A stretch of 64,000 nt of DNA from CAUJIW01 sp963205175 (lineage in GTDB: Bacteria; Pseudomonadota; Alphaproteobacteria; Sphingomonadales; Sphingomonadaceae): the NCBI GenBank assembly GCA_041060555.1, contig JBEUDS010000007.1; one strand, written 5' to 3'. Each line of letters starts with the position of its first letter. Within the stretch, counting starts at the first letter, position 1. The translations under genes and the position numbers were made by a program. The notes under the pieces are model-generated. The model did not search any database, had not been told where the DNA came from, and worked only from the letters and a program-made list of their open reading frames with translations. Positions 17,211 to 26,776 of the stretch are shown here, piece after piece.

Positions 17211-18661
17211 TGCGGGCACGGGCGTTTCTGGCTATCCTGACCCCGGCGCTGCTGCTGGCAGCCCCGGCGACCGCGGCCGAGAAACGCCCGAAGCCGGCCC
17301 GCAAGGAGGCCGATCTCAACGATCCGGCGGTTCAGCTCCAGCTGGGGCAGCGGCTGGAAGCGCGTGGTGACGTGGCGGCGGCGCTGCAGCTTTATCAGGC
17401 CGCGCTGGCCGCCCGCCCCAATGATGAGGCGGCGTTGCGCGCTGCCGCCAATGCGCTGATGCGTATGGGTTTTCCCGCCGCCGCGCACGATTATCTGGCG
17501 GCGCTGGTGCGGCTGCGGCCCAATGATGCGCCGGCACGGCTGGCTCTGGCGGCGGCACTGAATGCCCGCGAAGAGCCGACGGCGGCGCTGGAGCAGTTGC
17601 AGGCGGCCGAAGCCGCCGGCGCGCCACCGGCGCCACTGTGGACCCAGCGTGGCATCGCCTATGACCTCTCGGGCGACCAGGCCCAGGCCCAGCAGGCTTA
17701 CAGTCGGGCGATAAACGCAGCGCCGGGCGATTTCACCATTCCCCTGAAGCTTGCCCTGTCGCTGGCGATCTCGACGGAATACCCGGCGGCGTTGCAGATC
17801 CTGCAGCAATGGGCCAACAACCCCGCGGCGGTGGATCAGGTGCGCCGTACCCTGGCGATGGTCTACGCCTTGTCTGGCCAGACCGATTTCGCCGTCGAGA
17901 TCGCCCAGTCCGTCATGGCCAAGGACGCCGCCGAGGCAATGCGGCCGTTCTATGCGAGAGTGGCTGGATTGCCACCGGCGCAACAGGCCCTGGCAGCGCA
18001 CTTCAATCGTCTGCCGCCGGTCCAGGCGCAGGCGCAGGCGATCATCGAGCAGGCGCCCCAGCAGCCTATCACCCAGCCGCCCATCACCCAGCCGCCCATC
18101 ACCCAGCCGACCCTCGCCAGGCCGGAGCCGGTACAGGCCGGGCCCGAGCCGGCGATGCCGTCACACCCGCGCCCCGAAGCCCGCTCCGAGCCCGCGCCGC
18201 CTGCGGCCGCCGCATCGGCCACCGGCCAGCCGCCGGTGGTGGTGACGGGTATCGGCAAGGCCGTGGTCGTGCCGGCTGCCCCGGCGGGTGATCCTGGTGC
18301 CGGCGGCAGGCGCGACGACAAGGGGGTGGCGGTGAGCACCGGTGTCGATCGCCAGGCGCCGGATCAGGCCCCGGCGGCGTCCGCCGAGGGAGCCTTCTGG
18401 GTCCAGGTGGCCAGCCTGCCCAGCCGCGACGGGCTGGTGGCGGAGTGGACCCGGGTGCGCGAGGCCGGCGGTGTCGCTGTCGCCAAATGGGTGCCGCATG
18501 TCGCCGAGGCGGATGTCGGGGGAGTCAGGCGCTACCGGCTGCTGCTGGGGCCGTTTGCCTCGTTCCAGGAGGCCGGCGGCCTGCTTGGCGACCTGTCGGC
18601 CAAGGGCCTTTCCGGTGTGGTCAAGAAGGCAACGGTGGCGCCCGAGCCGCTTCATCGCTAG
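17210..18661 (+). CDS. Exported TPR protein with C-terminal SPOR domain
   Basis: 483 residues. A signal peptide (LAILTPALLLAAPATAA) precedes TPR-like helical repeats over about residues 35-260, then a Pro/Ala-rich linker. The linker has a perfect tandem QPPIT repeat (18062-18109). The end is a SPOR domain (FWVQVASLPSRDGLVAEW ... YRLLLGPFASFQEA). SPOR domains bind denuded peptidoglycan at division sites, so a cell-wall or septal role is inferred. The TPR part is distantly like TadD, but the gene is far from the pilus locus. It is translationally coupled to the CoA-transferase gene by a TGATG overlap; dgt begins 11 bases after the stop. Confidence 0.85.
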   Translation: MRARAFLAILTPALLLAAPATAAEKRPKPARKEADLNDPAVQLQLGQRLEARGDVAAALQLYQAALAARPNDEAALRAAANALMRMGFPAAAHDYLAALVRLRPNDAPARLALAAALNAREEPTAALEQLQAAEAAGAPPAPLWTQRGIAYDLSGDQAQAQQAYSRAINAAPGDFTIPLKLALSLAISTEYPAALQILQQWANNPAAVDQVRRTLAMVYALSGQTDFAVEIAQSVMAKDAAEAMRPFYARVAGLPPAQQALAAHFNRLPPVQAQAQAIIEQAPQQPITQPPITQPPITQPTLARPEPVQAGPEPAMPSHPRPEARSEPAPPAAAASATGQPPVVVTGIGKAVVVPAAPAGDPGAGGRRDDKGVAVSTGVDRQAPDQAPAASAEGAFWVQVASLPSRDGLVAEWTRVREAGGVAVAKWVPHVAEADVGGVRRYRLLLGPFASFQEAGGLLGDLSAKGLSGVVKKATVAPEPLHR

Positions 18662-18671
18662 ACAGGCTGCC

Positions 18672-19844
18672 ATGCGCGCCGTCCTTGCCCCCTATGCCGC
18701 CAACCCGGCCGACAGCCGGGGTCGGCTTTACCTGCAGCCCGAAAGCGTCGGCCGCGACGCTTTCCAGCGCGATCGCGACCGCATTATCCATTCCACGGCC
18801 TTCCGCCGGCTCAAGCACAAGACCCAGGTGTTCGTCTCGGCCTTCGGCGATCATTACCGCACCCGGCTCACCCACAGCCTGGAGGTGGCGCAGATCGCCC
18901 GCTCCATCGCCCGCCAGCTTGACCTCAACGAGGATCTGACGGAGGCGCTGGCGCTGGCCCATGACCTAGGCCACACCGCCTTCGGGCACACGGGAGAGGA
19001 TGTGCTGGACGCCAAGATGGCGCCCTTTGGCGGCTTCGATCACAACGCCCACACCCTGCGCATCGTCACCGAACTGGAGCAGCGCTATGTCGATTTCGAC
19101 GGCCTCAACCTGAGCTGGGAGACGCTGGAGGGGCTGGCCAAGCATAACGGCCCGGTGACCAGCCCGCCGTGGGCACTGGCTGACTATGTGGCGCGCCACG
19201 ATCTCGAACTGGGCACTTTCGCCGGCGCCGAGGCGCAGGTGGCCGCGCTCTCCGACGACATCGCCTACAACACCCACGACATCGATGACGGCCTGCGCGC
19301 CGGGTTGTTCTCGCTCGATGAGCTGCTGGCCGAGGTGCCGCTGGTGGCCGATACCTGGCGGACGGTGGAGCGGCGGCACCCGTCGGCGCCACGGGCGCGG
19401 CTGGTGGCCGAGCTGATCCGTGACCTGATCGGCCGGCTGGTCGAGGACGTACTGGCGGAAACCCGTCATCGCCTGCGGCGGCTCGCGCCGGCGAGCAGCC
19501 GCGACATCCGCGCCGCCGACCATGCCGTGGTGGCCTTCTCGACCGCGCTGGCGCCGGCCGAGAAGGAGCTCAAACACTTCTTGCGCACGCGGATGTACCA
19601 CCACTACAAGGTCACGCTCAAACGGGAGGCGGCGAAGCAGATCATCGCGACGCTGTTCGACCGCTACTTCGAGGAGCCTTCAGTGATGCCGGCGGAGTGG
19701 TCGGCACGGCTGGCGGCGGCGGAGGAGCGTCAAGCCGCGGTGGGCAGGGCACGCACGGTCGCCGACTTTATCGCCGGCATGACCGACCTGTTCGCCATCC
19801 GCGAGGTGGAACGACTGACCGGGCAGGTGCCCGGCGATCTTTAG
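18672..19844 (+). CDS. dgt: dGTP triphosphohydrolase-like HD hydrolase
   Basis: 390 residues. HD-domain metal ligands are visible: RLTHSLEVAQIARS, HDLGHTAFGH (the HD pair) and the later DDIAYNTHDIDDGL. The family hydrolyses dNTPs, chiefly dGTP, to nucleoside and triphosphate, and influences dNTP pools. ATG 18672 gives the standard start MRAVLAPYAANP; a longer in-frame reading overlaps the SPOR domain and is not needed. It is followed after 25 bases by argS, a common alphaproteobacterial pairing. Confidence 0.95.
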   Translation: MRAVLAPYAANPADSRGRLYLQPESVGRDAFQRDRDRIIHSTAFRRLKHKTQVFVSAFGDHYRTRLTHSLEVAQIARSIARQLDLNEDLTEALALAHDLGHTAFGHTGEDVLDAKMAPFGGFDHNAHTLRIVTELEQRYVDFDGLNLSWETLEGLAKHNGPVTSPPWALADYVARHDLELGTFAGAEAQVAALSDDIAYNTHDIDDGLRAGLFSLDELLAEVPLVADTWRTVERRHPSAPRARLVAELIRDLIGRLVEDVLAETRHRLRRLAPASSRDIRAADHAVVAFSTALAPAEKELKHFLRTRMYHHYKVTLKREAAKQIIATLFDRYFEEPSVMPAEWSARLAAAEERQAAVGRARTVADFIAGMTDLFAIREVERLTGQVPGDL

Positions 19845-19869
19845 GTCTGGCTGTAGGTCTGAGCAGTTC

Positions 19870-21609
19870 ATGAATATCTTTCACGTGTTCGAGGAGCGGG
19901 TCCGGGCAGCGCTGGCGGCGCTGGCGACGGACGGCCATCTGCCGGCGGGGCTGGAACTCAAGGCGGTGACCGTCGAACCACCGCGCGATCCCGCCCATGG
20001 CGACCTCGCCACCAACGCGGCGCTGGTGCTGGCCAAGCCGGCCGGCAAGCCGCCGCGCGCCATCGCCGAGCTGCTGGCCGAACGGCTGCGCGCCGACGCC
20101 GACGTGGCGGCGGTGGAGATCGCCGGCCCCGGCTTCATCAACCTGCGCCTCAATACCGGCTTCTGGACCGCCCAGGTGGCGGCCATTCTCGCCGGCGGCG
20201 ACGGCTATGGCCGCTCCAACATCGGCGGTGGTATGCCGATCAACGTCGAGTATGTCTCGGCCAATCCGACCGGCCCCATGCACATGGGCCACTGCCGCGG
20301 CGCGGTGGTGGGCGACGCGCTGGCGAGCCTGCTGGCGGCGGCGGGCTATGTCGTCACCAAGGAATATTACATCAACGACGCCGGCTCGCAGGTGGACACG
20401 CTGGCCCGCTCGGCACACCTGCGCTACCAGCAGGCGCTGGGCCGCGACATCGGCGAGATCCCCGAGGGCTTCTACCCCGGTGACTATCTGATCCCGGTGG
20501 GCGAGGCGCTGGCCAAGACGCACGGGCAGCGTTACCTCGACGCGCCGGAGGCCGAGTGGCTGGACCTGTTCAAGCGCGCCACCGTCGATTTGATGATGGA
20601 CCTCATCCGCGCCGACCTGGCGCTGCTGGGTATCCATCACGACGTGTTCTTCTCCGAGCGCTCGATGCACGACAGCGGCGTGATCGGCGAGACGCTGACG
20701 GACATGGAGGCGCGCGGACTGGTCTATGTCGGCACGCTGGACAAGCCCAAGGGCGAGGTGCCGGAGGACTGGGAGCCGCGGCCGCAGACCCTGTTCCGCG
20801 CCAGCGACTTTGGCGACGACACCGACCGGCCGCTGAAGAAGTCCGACGGCTCGTGGACCTATTTCGCCGCCGACATCGCCTACCACCGCGACAAGCTCAG
20901 CCGCGGCTTCAAGTCGCTGATCAACATCTGGGGCGCCGACCATGGCGGTTACGTCAAGCGGATGGCGGCCGCGGTCAGTGCGCTGTCGGGCGGGGCGGTG
21001 CCGCTGGACGTCAAGCTGTGCCAGATGGTGCGCTTGTTCCGCAATGGCGAGCCGGTGAAAATGTCAAAGCGTTCCGGTAGCTTCGTGACGTTGGCTGATG
21101 TGACGCGCGAAGTTGGCAAGGACGTCGTGCGGTTCATGATGCTGACCCGCCGGTCGGACGCGCAGCTCGATTTCGACTTCGCCAAGGTGGTCGAGCAGTC
21201 GCGCGATAACCCGGTGTTCTATGTCCAGTATGCCCATGCCCGTATCCGCTCGGTGCTGCGCAAGGCGGCGGACGCCGGCATCGCCACCGCCGACCTCGGC
21301 AACGCGGCGATCGAGCGGCTGACCGCGCCGGAGGAAGTGGCGCTGATCCAGCTGGCCTGCCAGTGGCCGCGTCAGCTGGAAGCGGCGGCGCTGGCGCACG
21401 AGCCACACCGTATCGCCTTCTATCTCTACGATCTGGCGGCGGGCTTCCATGGCCTGTGGAATCGCGGCAATGATGAGCCGGGTCTGCGCTTCATCGTCGA
21501 GGACGCGGCGCTGTCGCGGGCCCGGGTGGCGCTGTGTGCGGCGGTCGCCCAGGTGATCCGCAACGGCCTGGCGATCATGGGCGTCGAGCCGGTCGAGGAG
21601 ATGCACTGA
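19870..21609 (+). CDS. argS: Arginyl-tRNA synthetase
   Basis: 579 residues, normal for ArgRS. The N-terminal additional domain is followed by ANPTGPMHMGHCRG, with HMGH in place of HIGH. The catalytic loop is KMSKRSG (KMSKS-type), and the anticodon-binding helical domain ends EEMH. It charges tRNA-Arg in the cytosol. Its stop overlaps the ATG of the SPOR protein gene by one base, so the two are translationally coupled. Confidence 0.98.
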   Translation: MNIFHVFEERVRAALAALATDGHLPAGLELKAVTVEPPRDPAHGDLATNAALVLAKPAGKPPRAIAELLAERLRADADVAAVEIAGPGFINLRLNTGFWTAQVAAILAGGDGYGRSNIGGGMPINVEYVSANPTGPMHMGHCRGAVVGDALASLLAAAGYVVTKEYYINDAGSQVDTLARSAHLRYQQALGRDIGEIPEGFYPGDYLIPVGEALAKTHGQRYLDAPEAEWLDLFKRATVDLMMDLIRADLALLGIHHDVFFSERSMHDSGVIGETLTDMEARGLVYVGTLDKPKGEVPEDWEPRPQTLFRASDFGDDTDRPLKKSDGSWTYFAADIAYHRDKLSRGFKSLINIWGADHGGYVKRMAAAVSALSGGAVPLDVKLCQMVRLFRNGEPVKMSKRSGSFVTLADVTREVGKDVVRFMMLTRRSDAQLDFDFAKVVEQSRDNPVFYVQYAHARIRSVLRKAADAGIATADLGNAAIERLTAPEEVALIQLACQWPRQLEAAALAHEPHRIAFYLYDLAAGFHGLWNRGNDEPGLRFIVEDAALSRARVALCAAVAQVIRNGLAIMGVEPVEEMH

Positions 21610-22451
21610 TGGCCAGCGGGCGCGGTATCGGGCGCAAGGGCGGCGAGGGCGACGACGAGGATCGGCTGCCCTGGCTGGAGCCGGCCGATATAGACTATGA
21701 CGATGAACCGGTGCTGGCCCGCAAGTGGATTGTGCTGGGTGCCGGCGTGTTCATCGTTGCCCTGGTGAGCACCGTCAGCTTCATCTATTCGCGCGCCGAT
21801 GACGCCGACACCATGGTGGCGACCGGCAATGGCGAGCCGCCACTGATCGCCGCGCCCGCCGAGCCGTTCCGGCAGCGTCCGGAGAACCCCGCCGGAGCAG
21901 TCGCCGGCGAGGGCCTGCTCCTTGATCATTTGTCGCAGGGCGGCGAGCCGGGTGGCGAACCCCAGCTCGGTACGGCTCCCGAACAACCCGTCGCCCGTCC
22001 GGCACCGGAGGCGCCGCCGGTGACGGCCGCTGCGCCGTCATCGCCAGCTCCTGCCGGGACAGGCAAGGCCGCGGCGGCGCCGACGCCGTCGCCGAGCACG
22101 CCCGGGGCCGTGAAGCCGGTCGCACCTGGTGCCGCGGCGGCAAAGGCACCTCCGGCGGCGGCGGTGCAGCCCGCGTCGCCACCCAAGCCGGAGCGTAAAC
22201 CCGCCAATCCGGTTTATCTGGTTCAGCTGGGGGCGTTCTCAACGGTGGAACGGGCACAGGCCGGGTGGATTGAGTTTTCGCAAAAATATGATGAACTCAA
22301 GGGGTTGTCGGCAGATATTCAACCTGTATCGACGGGCGTCAAGACCATGTATCGGCTGCGGGGTGGTAGCATCAGCTACCGTCCGAAAGCGGAGTCCATC
22401 TGTGGCAAGCTGAAGGCCGCCGGTCAGCCCTGCATCATTGTCGAGAAGTAG
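21609..22451 (+). CDS. SPOR domain membrane protein
   Basis: 280 residues. A short acidic cytosolic tail, one membrane helix (about 40-60), a long Pro/Ala-rich periplasmic linker and a C-terminal SPOR domain (YLVQLGAFSTVERAQAGW ... YRLRGGSIS) are visible. This is the bitopic layout of division-associated SPOR proteins such as FtsN. In alphaproteobacteria such a gene commonly lies between argS and nagZ, as here. The role is probably septal peptidoglycan binding or activation of septal synthesis, by inference from architecture. Two cysteines near the C-terminus (SICGKL, GQPCII) could form a disulfide. Confidence 0.9.
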   Translation: MASGRGIGRKGGEGDDEDRLPWLEPADIDYDDEPVLARKWIVLGAGVFIVALVSTVSFIYSRADDADTMVATGNGEPPLIAAPAEPFRQRPENPAGAVAGEGLLLDHLSQGGEPGGEPQLGTAPEQPVARPAPEAPPVTAAAPSSPAPAGTGKAAAAPTPSPSTPGAVKPVAPGAAAAKAPPAAAVQPASPPKPERKPANPVYLVQLGAFSTVERAQAGWIEFSQKYDELKGLSADIQPVSTGVKTMYRLRGGSISYRPKAESICGKLKAAGQPCIIVEK

Positions 22452-22461
22452 AGGGTCGCCT

Positions 22462-23466
22462 GTGATCCCGGTGATTTTCGGACTGGCAGGCCCTGAACTG
22501 GGCGTCGACGAGCGGGCACTGTTTCAGAAATACCCGCCGGCCGGCTACATCCTGTTCCAGCGCAACTGCGTCGACCCTGACCAGATCCGCGCGCTGACCG
22601 CCGAACTCAAGGCGCTGGCCGGCCGCGACGACGTGCCGATCCTGATCGATCAGGAAGGTGGCCGGGTGGCGCGCCTCAAGCCGCCACACTGGCCCGAGTT
22701 TCCGGCCGCCCGGCGGTTTGCAGAGCTGTACGCCAGGGCGCCGGTGTCGGCGCTGGACGCCGCCCGGTTCAACGCCCGCGCCATTGCCGAGACCCTGCGG
22801 CTTCTCGGCATCACCGTTGACTGCCTGCCGGTGCTCGACGTGCCGGTGGAAGGCGCCCACGACATCATCGGTGATCGCGCCTATGGCGCCGAACCGACCC
22901 AGGTGGCGGCATTGGGACGGGCGACACTGGAGGGGTTGCGCCAGGGCGGCGTGGTCGGTGTGGTCAAGCACATTCCCGGTCATGGCCGGGCGCGTGCCGA
23001 CAGCCACCTTGAACTGCCGGTGGTGGAGGCCAGCGCGGCCGAGCTGGCGCAGGATCTGGCACCCTTCACGAGCCTCGCCGATGCGCCGATGGCGATGACC
23101 GCGCACGTGGTCTACACCGCGCTTGACGCCGACCGCTGCGCTACCGTGTCGCCGGTCGTCATCGAACGGGTCATTCGCGGCGAGATCGGCTTCCAGGGGC
23201 TGCTGATGTCCGATGATCTCGGCATGAAGGCGCTGGCCGGCAGCTTCGCCGACAAGGCGCGCGCCTGCCTGGCGGCCGGTTGCGACGTCGCGCTGCACTG
23301 CTCGGGTGACTTCGCGGAAATGCGCGAGATCGCCGAGGCGGTGCCCGCCATCTCGGCGCCCGCCCGCGACCGGCTGGAGGCCGCGATGGCCTGGCCGCGC
23401 CGGACCCTGCCGCTGGACGTCGACAAGCTGGCGCAGCGCCGCGATGCGCTGCTGGCGCTTGCCTGA
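22462..23466 (+). CDS. nagZ: Beta-N-acetylhexosaminidase (NagZ-like)
   Basis: 334 residues from GTG 22462; upstream TTG/ATG-like starts would overlap the SPOR gene. It is a glycoside hydrolase family 3 TIM barrel with ILIDQEGGRVARL, VKHIPGHGRARADSHLELP (the His-containing acid/base loop) and LLMSDDLGMKAL with the nucleophile aspartate. It removes GlcNAc from anhydro-muropeptides in cytosolic cell-wall recycling. It lies 10 bases after the SPOR gene and 27 bases before scpA. Confidence 0.95.
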   Translation: MIPVIFGLAGPELGVDERALFQKYPPAGYILFQRNCVDPDQIRALTAELKALAGRDDVPILIDQEGGRVARLKPPHWPEFPAARRFAELYARAPVSALDAARFNARAIAETLRLLGITVDCLPVLDVPVEGAHDIIGDRAYGAEPTQVAALGRATLEGLRQGGVVGVVKHIPGHGRARADSHLELPVVEASAAELAQDLAPFTSLADAPMAMTAHVVYTALDADRCATVSPVVIERVIRGEIGFQGLLMSDDLGMKALAGSFADKARACLAAGCDVALHCSGDFAEMREIAEAVPAISAPARDRLEAAMAWPRRTLPLDVDKLAQRRDALLALA

Positions 23467-23493
23467 GGCGGCCGGCGCGCGTAGCTGGTCAGC

Positions 23494-24330
23494 ATGACGA
23501 ACGCGGTTCCGCCAGAGCAGGCCGACCCGGAGGCCATCGCGGACTCTCCGGAGGCGTTCGACGCGCCCGTGCGCGACCGGTCGGGTGCCGGCGGCGGCGA
23601 TGACGGGGCGCTGGTGGTGCGACTGGACGCCTATGAAGGCCCGCTCGATCTGCTGCTGCAGCTGGCGCGCACCCAGAAGGTCGATCTGGCGAAAATCTCC
23701 ATTCTGGCGCTGGTGGAACAATATCTCGCCTTCATCAACGAGGCCCGCCGTTTCAAGCTGGAACTGGCGGCCGACTATCTGGTGATGGCGGCCTGGCTTG
23801 CCTATCTGAAATCCCGCCTGCTGCTGCCGCCGGAGAAGGATGACGAAGAGCCCTCGGCCGAGGAACTGGCGGCCCGCCTGCAACTGCAGCTGCAACGGCT
23901 GGAAGCGATCCGCGATGTCGCTGCCCGTCTGCTGGGGCGCGACCGGCTCGGCCGCGACGTGTTGCCACGGGGTGCTCCGGAGGGGCTGGCCATCGTCAAG
24001 CGCGCGGCCTTCGACTGCACGCTCTACGAACTGCTCAAGGCCTATGCCGACATCCGCACCAAGGGCCAGGCGGCGACCTACCAGCCCAGGCGCCGGCCGG
24101 TCTGGTCGCTGGAGGCAGCGCTGGAACGGCTGGAGCGGCTGATCGGCCGCACCATCCAGTGGACCGACCTGATGAGCTTCCTGCCCGATGGCGGCGACGC
24201 CGACTTCCGCCGCTCGGCGCTGGCGTCCACGTTCGTCGCGACGCTGGAGATGGCACGCCTGGGGCGGGCCGATCTGCAGCAGCTTGAACCCTTTGGCCCC
24301 TTGTACCTGAAGAAGCGGGAGGGCGAATGA
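23494..24330 (+). CDS. scpA: Segregation and condensation protein A
   Basis: 278 residues. A variable N-terminal tail precedes the conserved kleisin N-terminus (LVVRLDAYEGPLDLLLQLARTQKVDL) and YLVMAAWLAYLKSRLLLPP. The winged-helix C-terminal part follows (FVATLEMARLGRADLQQLEPFGPL). With ScpB it bridges SMC dimers to form bacterial condensin. Its TGA overlaps the scpB ATG by four bases. Confidence 0.97.
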   Translation: MTNAVPPEQADPEAIADSPEAFDAPVRDRSGAGGGDDGALVVRLDAYEGPLDLLLQLARTQKVDLAKISILALVEQYLAFINEARRFKLELAADYLVMAAWLAYLKSRLLLPPEKDDEEPSAEELAARLQLQLQRLEAIRDVAARLLGRDRLGRDVLPRGAPEGLAIVKRAAFDCTLYELLKAYADIRTKGQAATYQPRRRPVWSLEAALERLERLIGRTIQWTDLMSFLPDGGDADFRRSALASTFVATLEMARLGRADLQQLEPFGPLYLKKREGE

Positions 24331-24950
24331 CCCTGGACCCCCAACATCTGCGCATGGCGGAGGCGATCCTGTTCGCGGCGACCGCGCCGCTGAAGGACAG
24401 CGAGATCGCCGATCGCCTGCCAGACGGCGCCGACGTGCCGGCGATCCTCGCGGCGCTGGCCGACCAGTATGCCGGCCGCGGCGTCGAGTTGGTGAAGCGC
24501 GGGCCGGTGTGGCTGTTCCAGACCGCGCCGGATCTCGCCTTCCTGATGCGCAAGGAAGTCGACGAGCTGAAAAAGCTCTCCCGCGCGGCAGTGGAGACGC
24601 TGGCGATCGTCGCCTATCACCAGCCGGTCAGTCGCGCCGACATCGAGGACATTCGTGGTGTCTCGCTGTCCAAGGGCACGCTGGACCTGTTGCTGGAGGC
24701 CGGCTGGGTGAAGCCGGTTGGCCGCCGGGAAGCGCCGGGCCGGCCGGTGATCTACGGCACCACCGTCGAGTTCCTCGCCCATTTCGGCCTGGAGTCGATC
24801 AAGGACCTGCCGGGTCTGGAGGAGCTCAAGGGCGCTGGTCTTCTGGAGCCGCAGGAAGTCAGCCTCGGCGAGGCGATGGGGGTTGAGCGTACGGTGCCGG
24901 AGGACGTCGAGCTTGAGCTGCCGCTGCCGCCGGAGGACGAGGAAGGCTGA
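24327..24950 (+). CDS. scpB: Segregation and condensation protein B
   Basis: 207 residues. It has two winged-helix domains: LRMAEAILFAATAPL at the start and LSRAAVETLAIVAYHQPVSRADIEDIRGV in the second. The conserved GRPVIYGTTVEFLAHFGL and an acidic tail follow. It is the partner of ScpA in SMC-ScpAB condensin, coupled to scpA by an ATGA overlap. Confidence 0.97.
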   Translation: MTLDPQHLRMAEAILFAATAPLKDSEIADRLPDGADVPAILAALADQYAGRGVELVKRGPVWLFQTAPDLAFLMRKEVDELKKLSRAAVETLAIVAYHQPVSRADIEDIRGVSLSKGTLDLLLEAGWVKPVGRREAPGRPVIYGTTVEFLAHFGLESIKDLPGLEELKGAGLLEPQEVSLGEAMGVERTVPEDVELELPLPPEDEEG

Positions 24951-25058
24951 CGTGTGTCGTCGCGTTATCACATGTCCGCTGTAGCAACGACGGGCGATTG
25001 CGCCTAAATACGGGCTGGAAATGGGCGTGGCACGCGCCAGCCCGACGAGGAGAGTAAG

Positions 25059-25289
25059 ATGGGTCTGGGAAGCATCTGGCACTGGATGGTGCTGATTCTG
25101 GTCGTGGTGCTGCTGTTTGGACGGGGCCGGATTTCCGACATCATGGGTGATGTCGCCAAGGGGATCAAAAGCTTCAAGAAGGGGCTTTCCGACGAGGCCG
25201 AGCCCGCACCGCCGGCCGAGACGCCCCGTGTTGTCTCCGGCAATGCCATCGACGCCAAGGCGGAAGTCAAGGACGAGGTCAAGGGCTGA
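25059..25289 (+). CDS. tatA: Sec-independent translocase subunit TatA
   Basis: 76 residues. One N-terminal membrane helix (SIWHWMVLILVVVLLFG) is followed by the amphipathic helix with FGRGRISDIMGDVAKGIKSF and a charged tail. TatA forms the pore-like assembly that moves folded, twin-arginine proteins across the inner membrane. A good GAGGAGA site (25047-25053) precedes ATG 25059. It is the first gene of tatABC, 108 bases after scpB. Confidence 0.97.
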   Translation: MGLGSIWHWMVLILVVVLLFGRGRISDIMGDVAKGIKSFKKGLSDEAEPAPPAETPRVVSGNAIDAKAEVKDEVKG

Positions 25290-25354
25290 GGCTCATGGCG
25301 CGGGCCCGGCACTGGCTTCCCCAGGGGGCCAGGCCGGCGTGAAGGACTTCGTGC

Positions 25355-25825
25355 ATGTTTGACATCGCTCCTTCCGAGCTGTTGCTGGTTGGCCTTGTCG
25401 CGTTGATTGTGGTGGGTCCTAAGGATCTGCCGAGGTTGATGCGCACCATTGGCAAATGGGTCAGCCACGGACGGGGGCTGGCCATGCAGTTCCGGGCCGG
25501 CTTCGACCAGATGATGCGCGAGGCGGAACTGGCGGAGGAGCGGGAGAAGGCCGCCGCGACGACGCCGCACGTCACGTCTCCGGCCATAGCGCCCGAGACC
25601 GCGCCACCGCTGCCGCCGGAAGGAGAAGCTGGGACGTCGACGGCGACACCCGCCGCCCCCGGCTCCCGCGAGGAGGCGCTGGCGGCCTGGAACGCCCAGC
25701 AGGGCCAACCAGCCGCGAGCAGCCCCGGCGAGACCGTTGCCGAGGAAGCGCCATCCGAGACGCTGGCGGCGGAGACCCCGGACGTTGCCGGCGGCGCGGG
25801 CCCGGCGCCGGAGGTCAAGCCATGA
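25355..25825 (+). CDS. tatB: Sec-independent translocase subunit TatB
   Basis: 156 residues. The N-terminal MFDIAPSELLLVGLVALIVVGPKDLPRLMRTIG is diagnostic for TatB (membrane helix, then the P-K-D-L-P amphipathic helix). A long Ala/Pro/Glu tail follows. With TatC it recognises twin-arginine signal peptides. Its stop overlaps the tatC start as ATGA. Confidence 0.97.
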   Translation: MFDIAPSELLLVGLVALIVVGPKDLPRLMRTIGKWVSHGRGLAMQFRAGFDQMMREAELAEEREKAAATTPHVTSPAIAPETAPPLPPEGEAGTSTATPAAPGSREEALAAWNAQQGQPAASSPGETVAEEAPSETLAAETPDVAGGAGPAPEVKP

Positions 25826-26634
25826 TCGGGGATATCGACGACACCAAGGCGCCATTGATGGAGCATCTGGTGGAGTTGCGGCAGCGGCTGCTCTACAGCG
25901 TGCTGGCGCTGGTGGTGACGTTTTTCGTCTCGTTCTACTTCGCCGACGAGGTGTTCGCCTTCCTGGTGCAGCCGCTGGCGAAGGCCTTTGGCGGCCAGCA
26001 CGACGCGAAACTGGTTTACACCAAGCTCTACGAGGCGTTTTTCGTCCAGCTCAAGGTGGCGCTGTTCACTGCGGGCTTCGTGTCGTTTCCGGTGATCGCC
26101 AACCAGATCTGGCTGTTCGTGGCGCCGGGCCTCTATCGTAACGAGAAGCGGGCGTTGCTGCCGTTTCTGGTGGCGACGCCGGTGCTGTTCCTGTCGGGCG
26201 CGGCGCTGGCCTATTACTTCGTCATGCCGACGGCTTTCCGCTTCTTCCTCAGTTTCGAGAACAAGGATCCGGTGGAGGGACTGTCGCATGAGGCCTTGCC
26301 GGCGATGGGGGATTATCTGTCGCTGGTCATGCACATGATCTTTGCCTTCGGCTTTGCGTTCCTGTTGCCGGTGTTCCTGGTGCTGCTGGCCCGTGTCGGC
26401 ATCGTGTCGCTGGAAACACTGGTGAAAGGCCGGCGTTATGCGATCGTGATTGCGTTCGCCATTGCCGCCGTGGTGACGCCGCCGGACGTGATCTCGCAGC
26501 TGCTGCTCGCCCTGCCATTGGTGCTGCTCTACGAGGTGTCCATTCTGTGCATCCGGTTGATGAATCGTCGTAAGGCATCGCAGCCCGACGCCGACTCCGC
26601 GACGCCGGGTACCGACCTTACGGCCAGCGACTGA
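25822..26634 (+). CDS. tatC: Sec-independent translocase subunit TatC
   Basis: 270 residues with six predicted membrane segments. Conserved features include PLMEHLVELRQRL at the N-terminus, the F-x-L/V-K-V region (FFVQLKVALFTAGFVSFPVIANQIW), FVAPGLYRNEKRALLPF and VVTPPDVISQ. It is the signal-peptide receptor of the Tat system. It is the last gene of a long plus-strand run and faces era. In many alphaproteobacteria serS and surE follow tatC directly; here they are 10 kb away on the other strand. Confidence 0.97.
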   Translation: MIGDIDDTKAPLMEHLVELRQRLLYSVLALVVTFFVSFYFADEVFAFLVQPLAKAFGGQHDAKLVYTKLYEAFFVQLKVALFTAGFVSFPVIANQIWLFVAPGLYRNEKRALLPFLVATPVLFLSGAALAYYFVMPTAFRFFLSFENKDPVEGLSHEALPAMGDYLSLVMHMIFAFGFAFLLPVFLVLLARVGIVSLETLVKGRRYAIVIAFAIAAVVTPPDVISQLLLALPLVLLYEVSILCIRLMNRRKASQPDADSATPGTDLTASD

Positions 26635-26776
26635 CATCAGGCTGCGTGAATCGACCGGTTGCTGTCGATGGCGGCCGGTGCGGACGGATCAGCCGCCCGC
26701 GCGGGGCGGCGCGCCGTCGCTCCCTCTGCGGCCGACAGCCTGGCGTCCCGTCGACCCCCGTGACAGCGGGATCTCG

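Noticed and set aside
18062..18109. Short tandem repeats that might suggest a CRISPR or satellite
   Set aside because: They are a 15-base in-frame QPPIT coding repeat within a Pro-rich linker, with no spacers.
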